Assembly: GCA_007127655.1 (NCBI GenBank)
Contig: SKYX01000186.1
Span: forward strand, 1-9,120
Direction of reading: 5' to 3'
Origin: Desulfonatronum sp.
GTDB taxonomy: Bacteria > Desulfobacterota > Desulfovibrionia > Desulfovibrionales > Desulfonatronaceae
Length of the DNA: 9,120 nt
Part shown: positions 1 through 5,710 of the stretch, in pieces
Position numbering within the stretch: position 1 is the first letter of the stretch
How the letters are laid out: each line of letters starts with the position of its first letter
Notes under the pieces: generated by a model
Told to the model about the DNA's origin: nothing
Database searches by the model: none
The model's input: only the letters and a program-made list of their open reading frames with translations
Made by a program: the position numbers and the translations under genes

Positions 1-640
1 CGATGAGCACGTACTGTCCTTTCCAACTGCGCAAGACCGAAACCTGACCGATGAGCTGGGCGTTGTCCGGAAGGTTGAAACGTTTCAGCAGTTCGCCCCG
101 GGCCTGCTCCCGGGCAGGCAACTCCGGCGCGGCGATGCCCGTGGGAATGGAGCTGACCTTGTCCGACGGCAGTCCCAGGGTGCGGCGCAGTTTTTCCTGG
201 ATCGCCCCAGCCGTGGTCACCACGTGGTCGCACAGCCGGCGGTACTGCCAGCGGTTCATGAAGTTGTTCCCCACCGGCGTGCTTACGTGGCGATAGCGGA
301 TCGTCCCGGGAACCTTGCAGGCCCTGGCCGCAAGCAGACCGACCCAGCTGTCCACACTGCTATGGGTGCAGACCACGTCCGGCCGGATAGCCGCGAACCG
401 TTTGACCAGACGCACAAAATCCACCGCCTTGGTCCGCTTGACAAAGGGGATGGCCTCGCAGTCCAGCCTCGCAACCCGGGCCCGCCGGAACAGCTCGCCG
501 TGGCCCGGAGTGAACAGATGCACGCGATGCCCCTGGTCCCGAAGCCAAAGCGCCTCGGTGAAGACCCGAATGTCCTGCCCGCCCCAGGCGTCCGAGGCTT
601 CGGTATGGATGATGGTCAAGGGTTTGGGTCGGAAGGGCAT
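1..640 (-). CDS. Glycosyltransferase family 4 (GT-B fold), N-terminal part, truncated by window edge
   Basis: The reading frame opens at the ATG at 640 and runs off the left edge (213 complete codons seen). The start shows the donor-domain hallmark of GT4 enzymes, IIHTEASDAWGGQDIR (residues 10-25, WGGQ 19-22). THSSVDSWVGLLAAR follows at 92-106, the hinge IPTGIAAPELP at 165-175, and GQVSVLRSWKG at 198-208, where the second Rossmann-like half begins. The family transfers sugars from activated nucleotides, usually for lipopolysaccharide or other surface glycans; the acceptor here is unknown. The catalytic E-x7-E region would lie beyond the edge. The frame upstream of 640 has no other start before a stop at 698-700, so this start is firm, yet no clear Shine-Dalgarno precedes it. 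A strong terminator hairpin ends about 20 nt upstream. It is separated from the gpsA group by that terminator. Confidence 0.9.
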   Translation of the reverse strand, partial: MPFRPKPLTIIHTEASDAWGGQDIRVFTEALWLRDQGHRVHLFTPGHGELFRRARVARLDCEAIPFVKRTKAVDFVRLVKRFAAIRPDVVCTHSSVDSWVGLLAARACKVPGTIRYRHVSTPVGNNFMNRWQYRRLCDHVVTTAGAIQEKLRRTLGLPSDKVSSIPTGIAAPELPAREQARGELLKRFNLPDNAQLIGQVSVLRSWKGQYVLI

Positions 641-659
641 GCGTGGCGGGGGGCTGGGA

Positions 660-694
660 GAAAACGTCTCAGGCCGCCTGAGAGGCGGCCTGAG
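660..694 (-). terminator. Rho-independent terminator after the pentapeptide gene
   Basis: A perfect 11-bp GC-rich inverted repeat (668-678 and 684-694) with a 5-nt loop is followed on the minus strand by ACGTTTTCTCC. It lies 87 nt past the stop of the pentapeptide gene and about 20 nt before the GT4 start. It most simply ends the gpsA-lipoprotein-pentapeptide transcript. The T-run is short (four), so read-through or an attenuator role for the GT4 gene is possible. Confidence 0.75.
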
Positions 695-706
695 GGCTTA
701 GATTCG

Positions 707-739
707 TCGTGAACAGGCTTTCATGCAACGTGTTCACGA
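707..739. repeat. Short inverted repeat in the intergenic gap
   Basis: TCGTGAACA (707-715) and TGTTCACGA (731-739) form a perfect 9-bp inverted repeat with a 15-nt spacer. There is no T-run on either side, so it is not a classical terminator. It could be an operator for the GT4 gene or an RNA hairpin preceding the terminator. Function is not established. Confidence 0.4.
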
Positions 740-781
740 TGATTGACAGGTGGGTCGTGCTTCAGGGTGCAACGCCACGCA

Positions 782-1114
782 CTAATTGCATTGACCGATG
801 GACCCGAAGGCGCAGACCCGTCCATCGGGCCAGATGGCCTTGCTGAAATTGGTGCCGGTCAGCGTTGTTCCATCCATTTTGGCCCCTTCAAGATAAACGT
901 CGATGAAATTGGCATTGGTGAGATTGGCGTTTCGGAGGTCGGCATTTTTGAGATAGGCCCCCTGGAGGTTGATTCCGGAGAGATTGGCACCATTGAGGTT
1001 CACCTCGGGGCATCGCGTATAGGGTTGCAGGGTGCAGTTGTCGATGACCTGCTGGGCGAGCGCCGGAGACGCTGCGACGAGGAGACAAACAAAGAAGAAA
1101 GCTGATCTGAGCAT
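782..1114 (-). CDS. Small secreted pentapeptide-repeat protein
   Basis: This 110-residue protein starts with a clear signal peptide (hydrophobic FFFVCLLVAASPALA, likely cut after Ala20) and should be exported to the periplasm. Residues 38-92 form about eleven tandem A(N/D)LxN-type pentapeptides (for example ANLSG, INLQG, ADLRN, ANLTN), which fold as a right-handed quadrilateral beta-helix. The tail has WPDGRVCAFGSIGQC (95-109), a capping motif often seen after such repeats. Four cysteines outside the signal peptide (27, 35, 101, 109) lie as one pair on each side of the helix and probably form cap disulfides. The start is supported by GGAGGA (1122-1127), 7 nt upstream. It is the last gene of a probable group with gpsA and the lipoprotein. 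The 15-bp periodicity of the repeats is visible in the DNA. Biochemical role unknown. Confidence 0.88.
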   Translation of the reverse strand: MLRSAFFFVCLLVAASPALAQQVIDNCTLQPYTRCPEVNLNGANLSGINLQGAYLKNADLRNANLTNANFIDVYLEGAKMDGTTLTGTNFSKAIWPDGRVCAFGSIGQCN

Positions 1115-1121
1115 GGTTTCA

Positions 1122-1127
1122 TCCTCC
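1122..1127 (-). promoter_or_regulatory. Shine-Dalgarno of the pentapeptide gene
   Basis: GGAGGA on the minus strand ends 7 nt before the ATG at 1114. It fixes the start of the pentapeptide protein. Confidence 0.75.
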
Positions 1128-1168
1128 GCTGTGATGGCGTTTCGGTATAGGGAAAAGGACCGAGGCTC

Positions 1169-1651
1169 CTACTGGACCTTCCAGGAGCCGTCCGGCATGC
1201 GGCAGGCGGTGCCGTAGGCCTGTTCCGTCTTGCCGCCTACTTCGACCTGGGTCACGAATTCCCGGCAGTATTGACCGTCGGGGCGCTGAAAGGTGTTTAC
1301 GGGGGTAACGTTGAAGCGATTGCCGGTGTCCGGATTTCTCCACTGCGATGTCTGTCCGGTGGGTTGCGTTTCCAGGGTACGGCTGACCTGCTGCTGATCC
1401 ATGCGGTCCATGTAACCGCCCACATAGGTGCCCAGGGCCGCGCCGAGAATGGTCCCGCCGATGATCGCAGCGACCCTCCCACTGCCCGCGCCGATCTGCG
1501 CGCCGGCAATGCCGCCGCCGATCCCGCCGAGCAGACCTCCACCGATCTGGTTGATCGGCGTGCTGCCACCCTGTGTGCTGCCGCAACCAGCGGCCAGCAT
1601 GGCCAATACAGCTAAAATCGCCAATGATTTTCGGGTTGATTGCATTTTCAT
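1169..1651 (-). CDS. Glycine-zipper outer-membrane lipoprotein, 17-kDa surface antigen-like
   Basis: The 160-residue product has a lipoprotein signal peptide with lipobox LAAGC (Cys23 as lipidated residue) and Gly24 after it, so outer-membrane sorting is likely. Residues 37-79 are a two-helix glycine zipper (GGGLLGGIGGGIAG, then IIGGTILGAALGTYVGG), as in the Rickettsia 17-kDa antigen/glycine zipper 2TM family. The C-terminal part (about 104-158) carries W-NPDTGN, FQRPDGQYCREF, VEVGGKTEQAYGTACR and PDGSW, the conserved tail of that family; Cys129 and Cys150 could form a disulfide. The start at 1651 has CGGAGGAGA just upstream; the second Met, at 1645, is a less likely alternative. It lies 34 nt after gpsA and 54 nt before the pentapeptide gene, consistent with co-transcription. 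Family members are linked to envelope integrity, but the exact role is unknown. Confidence 0.9.
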   Translation of the reverse strand: MKMQSTRKSLAILAVLAMLAAGCGSTQGGSTPINQIGGGLLGGIGGGIAGAQIGAGSGRVAAIIGGTILGAALGTYVGGYMDRMDQQQVSRTLETQPTGQTSQWRNPDTGNRFNVTPVNTFQRPDGQYCREFVTQVEVGGKTEQAYGTACRMPDGSWKVQ

Positions 1652-1685
1652 ACTCTCCTCCGTGATCGGTTTACGAATCGTGAAG

Positions 1686-2681
1686 TTATTGCTCGCTTTT
1701 CAGTTCCCGCCGCATCAATTCCTGCACGGCCAGGCGCGGGTCCTTGTCCTCGTAAAGCACCTGGTACACCTGGTCGGTGATGGGCAAATCGACCTTGTGC
1801 CGGCGGCCCAGGGCGTGGACTGATTCCGTGGTCTTGACGCCTTCGGCCACCATTTTCATCTGCCCGAGGATATCCAGAAGTTTATTGCCTTGGGCCAGTT
1901 TTAGGCCGACCTGACGGTTGCGGGACAGGTCGCCGGTGCAGGTCAACACCAGATCGCCCATTCCGGCAAGCCCCATGAATGTCTGGGCCTGAGCGCCCAT
2001 TGCCACGCCCAGCCGGGACATTTCGGCCAGGCCGCGGGTGATCAGTGCGGCCCGGGCGTTGGTGCCGAAGCCTAAGCCGTCGGATATCCCGGCGGCGATG
2101 GCGATGATGTTTTTCAATGCCCCGCCCAGTTCCACACCGCGAACGTCCTTGTTGGTGTAGACACGGAAGACGTCAGTGGAGAGTAGGTCCTGGATGGACT
2201 TGGCCGCGGCTTTGTCCTTGCATCCCAGGGTGACCGCCGTGGGCATGCCCTTGCTGACCTCCTTGGCGAAGGAAGGGCCGGAAAGCATGGCAAAAACGGG
2301 TTTGAGTCCGGTCAACGTATCCTCCGTCACCTCGGACATGGTCCGCAGGGTATCCAGGGCGATGCCCTTGCTGGCGGAGATGATCACCGGCTTTTTGGGG
2401 AGGAATTCACGCACGGTCTTGAGCACCCCACCGTAAAACTGGCTGGGCACGACAAAGAGAAAAAAGTCCGCATCTTCCATGACCTGGGTCAGATCGTCGC
2501 TGGCGGTGAGGCCGGGGGCCAGTTCCAGCTCTGGGAGGTACCAGGGGTTGTGGCGCTTGGCGCGAATCAGGGAGGCCAGCTCCTTTTCCCGAACCCAGAG
2601 CCGGGCCGAGCCGTGTTTGTGCGCCAAGAGATTGGCCAGGGTCGTACCCCAACTGCCGCCGCCGAATACCGCTGTTTGCAT
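1686..2681 (-). CDS. gpsA: NAD(P)H-dependent glycerol-3-phosphate dehydrogenase
   Basis: This cytosolic enzyme reduces dihydroxyacetone phosphate to sn-glycerol 3-phosphate, the backbone precursor of phospholipids. The 331-residue length matches the family. The N-terminus has the dinucleotide-binding loop FGGGSWGTTLA (6-16). Further hallmarks are SASKG (Lys105), SGPSFAKEV (134-142), GALKNIIAIAAG with the expected catalytic Lys190, NAR at 208-210, GLAGMGDLVLTC (237-248) with DLSRNR after it, and VAEGVKTTES. An in-frame TTG at 2741 would add 20 unconserved residues; the ATG at 2681 places the nucleotide-binding fold at the very start as in homologues, although the upstream Shine-Dalgarno is weak. 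It heads a probable group with the lipoprotein 34 nt downstream. The unrelated MITE lies about 155 nt upstream. No missing residue was noticed. Confidence 0.97.
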   Translation of the reverse strand: MQTAVFGGGSWGTTLANLLAHKHGSARLWVREKELASLIRAKRHNPWYLPELELAPGLTASDDLTQVMEDADFFLFVVPSQFYGGVLKTVREFLPKKPVIISASKGIALDTLRTMSEVTEDTLTGLKPVFAMLSGPSFAKEVSKGMPTAVTLGCKDKAAAKSIQDLLSTDVFRVYTNKDVRGVELGGALKNIIAIAAGISDGLGFGTNARAALITRGLAEMSRLGVAMGAQAQTFMGLAGMGDLVLTCTGDLSRNRQVGLKLAQGNKLLDILGQMKMVAEGVKTTESVHALGRRHKVDLPITDQVYQVLYEDKDPRLAVQELMRRELKSEQ

Positions 2682-2826
2682 GATCAGAAGTCCGTTGTGC
2701 TGTGGTTTGAGGTCACCGGATTGGGAACCAGCCGCAGTCAATAAGCCGTGGAGGTTCTCTCATGGGGTCGGTGGAGGAAATAACGGTATGTCTACTCCAA
2801 GCCATTGCCTCAATCAAGTGCTGTCT

Positions 2827-2836
2827 CGTGCCGCCC
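2827..2836. repeat. Target-site duplication, left copy
   Basis: CGTGCCGCCC sits directly outside the left terminal inverted repeat and is identical to the copy at 3088-3097 directly outside the right one. A perfect 10-bp direct repeat exactly abutting both ends of an inverted-repeat element is the footprint of transposition. Confidence 0.8.
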
Positions 2837-3087
2837 CAGGGCAATTTTGTTCTCACCAAATTTTTCCTGCAAAGGCGGCTGGTTGACCCTGTTTGGAACG
2901 GCTCGAAACTCCATCACCGGACTCGTACCATCAAGCCGTTGCGGTATAAAAACAAGAAATTGTGCCCTTTGCGCTGGGCAACGCCTTGATGAACGATTCC
3001 TGGTTCAGTCAGACAATCGATCCGTCCCAAACAGGGCCAACCAGCCTCATATTATTCAAATGGTTCCGTGAGAACAAAATTGTCCTG
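2837..3087. mobile_element. 251-bp palindromic MITE with 20-bp terminal inverted repeats, ISAs1-like ends
   Basis: The ends, CAGGGCAATTTTGTTCTCAC (2837-2856) and its complement at 3068-3087, match at 19 of 20 positions. The palindrome continues inwards: 2877-2901 against 3022-3046 (23/25), and 2919-2942 against 2978-3000 (similar with one gap), around a central spacer of about 35 bp (2943-2977). The element carries no credible protein; frames that cross it are interrupted or lack family features. It is bounded by a perfect 10-bp direct repeat. From family knowledge, ISAs1 insertion sequences have ends starting CAGGG and make 8-10 bp duplications, so a non-autonomous derivative mobilised by such a transposase is the best inference. 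It landed between the 104-residue gene and gpsA without breaking either. Transcribed, it would fold into a long hairpin that could stop or stabilise RNA. Confidence 0.78.
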
Positions 3088-3097
3088 CGTGCCGCCC
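3088..3097. repeat. Target-site duplication, right copy
   Basis: CGTGCCGCCC is identical to 2827-2836 and abuts the right end of the MITE. Removing the element and one copy restores a continuous intergenic sequence 6 nt beyond the stop codon of the small upstream gene. Confidence 0.8.
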
Positions 3098-3103
3098 ATG
3101 TCT

Positions 3104-3418
3104 TCAAAGCACCTTTCGCTCCAGGGGCGAATTCGCTTTTGGATCGCAGGGACCCAGGACGTACAGGCGGATTTTCGTGCTGCGGGGAAATTCCTTGCGC
3201 AGTAGGGTTTGGAGGAGCTTGCGCATTTTTTCCAGGGCAACGTCTTCAAAAAGGTCCTTGCCGAAACCATCCTGAAGGACGTCCCAAGCGTTCTCCCCCA
3301 CCCGGTGAAAGAGCACTCTGCGGTTGCGCTTGTAGGTCCGGATCTCCAGGCAATGACCCAAGGGGAGTTTATCCAGGCGTTCCAGGATGGTGGGTACGGC
3401 AGAGGTTTTGGCGATCAT
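3104..3418 (-). CDS. Small basic protein of unknown function (104 aa)
   Basis: I do not recognise a named family. The frame encodes 104 residues without signal peptide or membrane segment and is rich in Arg, Lys and Leu. It looks like a compact alpha/beta domain: an N-terminal ERLDKLPLGHCLEIRTYKRNRR stretch (13-34, apparent helix then strand), VLFHRVGENAWDVLQDGF (35-52, two strands), a helix with KMRKLLQTLLRKEFPRS (64-80) and a strand TKIRLYVLG (81-89). The amino-acid make-up is protein-like and the competing frames are not, which argues it is real. Only one ATG is available near the start, and no convincing Shine-Dalgarno precedes it, so the start is less certain. It stands alone between the BIME and the MITE, with about 120 bases of AT-richer DNA upstream that could hold its promoter. 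The basic charge would suit nucleic-acid binding, but that is a guess. Confidence 0.7.
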   Translation of the reverse strand: MIAKTSAVPTILERLDKLPLGHCLEIRTYKRNRRVLFHRVGENAWDVLQDGFGKDLFEDVALEKMRKLLQTLLRKEFPRSTKIRLYVLGPCDPKANSPLERKVL

Positions 3419-3539
3419 GGTGGTTTGCGAAGCAGTCGGAGGGGATTGTGGAACAGCCCGTTAGGAGTCAAGCAAAAGTAAGTTGAACAGTTTGATGAAT
3501 AAACAGTGATATCTTGGAATATTTTTCTGGCAATTATTG
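3419..3539 (-). other. AT-rich upstream region of the 104-aa gene, probable promoter region
   Basis: This stretch is visibly more AT-rich than the genes around it and lies directly upstream of the minus-strand small gene. It contains TTGACT (minus strand, about 50 nt before the start), which resembles a sigma-70 -35 box, but no good -10 box at 16-18 nt spacing. I see no gene in it. The base composition suggests a promoter without proving its position. Confidence 0.35.
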
Positions 3540-3658
3540 CCGTAGGGGCAGGCCTTGCGTCTGCCCTGATTTGAGGCAATTGCATTGAATGCCGGCATAT
3601 TGCTGCTGTTCCATATTGTTGCGACCTTCCAGGGCAGGCGCAAGGCCTGCCCCTACGG
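3540..3658. repeat. REP doublet (BIME-like): two inverted GTAG-hairpin units
   Basis: The 29-nt unit at 3540-3568 and the inverted one at 3630-3658 match at 28 of 29 positions and are separated by 61 nt. Each unit is itself a small hairpin: GGGCAGGC and GCCTGCCC in the right copy, and GGGCAG and CTGCCC in the left. Each begins with the tetranucleotide GTAG at the foot of the stem (3542-3545, and 3653-3656 on the minus strand). GTAG plus a hairpin is the signature of REP sequences moved by RAYT (REP-associated tyrosine) transposases, and a pair in opposite orientation is a BIME. No direct repeat flanks it, as expected for that mechanism. It lies 61 bp past the stop of the lytic transglycosylase gene, where it may also shape the mRNA 3' end. 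Confidence 0.75.
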
Positions 3659-3718
3659 AGGGTCAAACACGACGCGGGAATAACTGCCGCACTGTCCAGG
3701 TTAATTGTATTCGCTTCC

Positions 3719-5710
3719 TTAGCGGCCGATGAGGCAAATAGAAACTTTGTCCAGATCGTCCTGGCGAACCCAGTCCCACTTTTCCCGAAACAGGCGGTCG
3801 CTGCGAAACAGGCCGTTCTCCTGGGCGCGGGTCAGAAACCGGTTCAGTTGTCCTGGTCCTCCGTTGTACATGGCGTAGAGCATCCCGGCCTGCAAGTCTG
3901 CTGTCCAGTCCGTGTCGGGCTCCTTGCGCATCCTGGGACGGGCATACTTGGCGAAGTACAGGTCCAGAATCTCCACCCCGACCTGGGCGTTGTAGGCGAT
4001 GTCCCAGCGTAAACGGGTCTGGTCGTAGAGGCCGCGCCAGACCCGTTCGTTGATCTGCATGATGCCCACGGAGGTGTTGTTGTAGGACCGGATGTACATG
4101 ATCCCGTCTCCGGATGCCGTGAACTGCCGGAAACAGCTTTCCTGCCAGGCCGTGGCCAGGACCAGGTCGTGGAAAAAGTCGTGGTGCCCGGCGGGCCGTT
4201 CGGCTTTGTCCAAGACCACGCCGACCCGGTCCCGGAGCACGCCGGTTACCCGGCCCATATATGCTTGCAGGTCTTGACCCTGGAAAATCCACTGGACAAG
4301 GTCGGCCTCCAGCTCGGCTGGGGGGAATTCGGCCTGGGCAGTGCCGATGAAAAACGCCGCGAGATGGTCTTGGAGGAATTTCAGGCTCCGGGACCACGGA
4401 GAATCCGGCGGCGTCGATTCCCGGCCAGTGTCCTCGTTGTTCGGCGCGTTGTTCGGTCCCCTGTCCAAACCTAAGGCGCGGCGTAACTCTGGAAGCAATT
4501 CCGGGCTGTACTCCAACAGTGTCTCCTGCTCGTCCAGCAGCCAGGCCAGGCGGATCAGTCCGTCCCGGCTGATCTCCAGACCCAGGGTCGGCCCCAGCTT
4601 GTCCAAGGCCAAAAGGGCGTCGGAAGCAGAAAAGAAAGCCAGATAGCCCAGCAAGGAGTCGTTGTCGGCTTCCAGGAGATGACCGCGAAACAGGGGACCA
4701 AGTCTGGTCCAGGCATCAACGAACTGTGACCGGACCAGGTTCGTCTGACCCACCGGATCCTCGAGGTGGTACGCGAACTCATGGCGCAAGCGCAGCAAAA
4801 CGTCCAAAAGGAGCAACTGCTCGTCCTCGGAGAGCTGTCTGGTGGAAAGGGTCGTGATCAGGTGCACCAAAAAAGCGTCCCAGGCTTCCCAGGCGACAAC
4901 GAATCGCGCCAGTTCCTCGTCGGTCAGGTATGGCTCCAGCCACTCCGTTTCGGGCGGATAAAGATCATCGAAACCCGTCATGACGGCCTCCAGGCGCAAC
5001 CCGTGAGCCTGGACCAGCACTTCCTCCGGACGCAGGTCCCGCAGCATTTCAAGCACCCGTGACTGATCCTCGGCGGGAAGCATCAGCGGTAAAAAGTCCT
5101 GCACCGCCTGTTTGGGCAGGCCCAGGTTTACCGAGACTTCGGCCAGGGAGCCGAGAACATACTCCTCCACCAAACGCCAAGCCAGGGAGGCCAATCGGGC
5201 CGGTTGGCCGTCCATTGAGCGCATTTCGGATTTGGTCGGCGTAAAACGCAGGGTCCAGTCATCAGGAGAGACAGAGGGACTTTGGTGCATGACCAGCACT
5301 CCGTCGAAACTGAGCGGCAGGACGCAATACCTGCCCATGCTCCGGCCGTAGCGCAGATGGACCTGCGTTTCCATGAGCAGTTCGCCGTCCTGTTCCCTGA
5401 ACCGCGGCGCGGAAACAACGACGCCCTGGCACCCGTCCTGCTCGTAATACAGGGTTTTGCGCGTTCTCTCCGAATCCACCCCCGCGACGGCGCCCCCTTC
5501 CAGAAACGTGTTCCGGACCATGGCGTTGAGCAGCGCGTAGTCGATGGTCATGGGCAGAGAGACCTGGTGGGGCTCGCCGGGTGGCGCCCCGGGTGACGTC
5601 TTGGGTGCGTCCGTGGCCGGGGCGGGGCTGGCGGCGCTCAATGCCGCCCAGATCAACAGGCAACCGCAAAGGGTGGCGTATTTCATGCCACGGCGGATTA
5701 TCAGCGGCAT
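3719..5710 (-). CDS. Exported lytic transglycosylase-like protein with large uncharacterised N-terminal region
   Basis: The 663-residue protein has an N-terminal signal peptide (RR-GMKY, then hydrophobic ATLCGCLLIWAALSAA, cut near residues 27-31) and should act in the periplasm. The C-terminal 150 residues form an SLT (soluble lytic transglycosylase) domain: ATAWQES with the catalytic Glu524, SVGIMQIN (547-554), AYNAQVGVEILDLYF (about 573-587) and MYNGGPGQLNRF (614-625). Such enzymes cleave the MurNAc-GlcNAc bond of peptidoglycan with 1,6-anhydro ring formation. Residues about 50-200 look like a beta-rich domain and 200-400 like a helical, acidic, leucine-rich region; neither is recognised. 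An acidic, Pro/Asn-rich linker follows near 415-440. The ATG at 5710 has GGGGAG 8 nt upstream and overlaps the end of the GT9 gene by 10 nt, indicating translational coupling; a second Met lies at 5686. A BIME follows the stop. Confidence 0.88.
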   Translation of the reverse strand: MPLIIRRGMKYATLCGCLLIWAALSAASPAPATDAPKTSPGAPPGEPHQVSLPMTIDYALLNAMVRNTFLEGGAVAGVDSERTRKTLYYEQDGCQGVVVSAPRFREQDGELLMETQVHLRYGRSMGRYCVLPLSFDGVLVMHQSPSVSPDDWTLRFTPTKSEMRSMDGQPARLASLAWRLVEEYVLGSLAEVSVNLGLPKQAVQDFLPLMLPAEDQSRVLEMLRDLRPEEVLVQAHGLRLEAVMTGFDDLYPPETEWLEPYLTDEELARFVVAWEAWDAFLVHLITTLSTRQLSEDEQLLLLDVLLRLRHEFAYHLEDPVGQTNLVRSQFVDAWTRLGPLFRGHLLEADNDSLLGYLAFFSASDALLALDKLGPTLGLEISRDGLIRLAWLLDEQETLLEYSPELLPELRRALGLDRGPNNAPNNEDTGRESTPPDSPWSRSLKFLQDHLAAFFIGTAQAEFPPAELEADLVQWIFQGQDLQAYMGRVTGVLRDRVGVVLDKAERPAGHHDFFHDLVLATAWQESCFRQFTASGDGIMYIRSYNNTSVGIMQINERVWRGLYDQTRLRWDIAYNAQVGVEILDLYFAKYARPRMRKEPDTDWTADLQAGMLYAMYNGGPGQLNRFLTRAQENGLFRSDRLFREKWDWVRQDDLDKVSICLIGR

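Noticed and set aside
2682..2741. 20-residue N-terminal extension of GpsA from a TTG codon
   Set aside because: It would push the nucleotide-binding loop away from the N-terminus, unlike the family.
2789..2817. Possible sigma-70 promoter for gpsA (TTGATT, 17 nt, TAGACA on the minus strand)
   Set aside because: Only 4/6 and 3/6 positions match consensus, which is expected by chance in this much sequence.
2811..2826. Extension of the MITE beyond its terminal repeats (AGTGCT on the left, AGGTGCTT in the inverted right flank)
   Set aside because: The match is only a few bases at unequal distances and lies outside the perfect direct repeats, so the ends at 2837 and 3087 stand.
2762..3071. Overlapping plus-strand small frames of 75-88 codons across the palindrome
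   Set aside because: They cross the MITE ends and palindromic arms, have no ribosome site and no protein-like features.
3529..3541. Short palindrome GGCAATTATTGCC touching the left REP unit
   Set aside because: It is short, has no partner at the right REP unit and no gene start at a suitable distance, so no role can be assigned.
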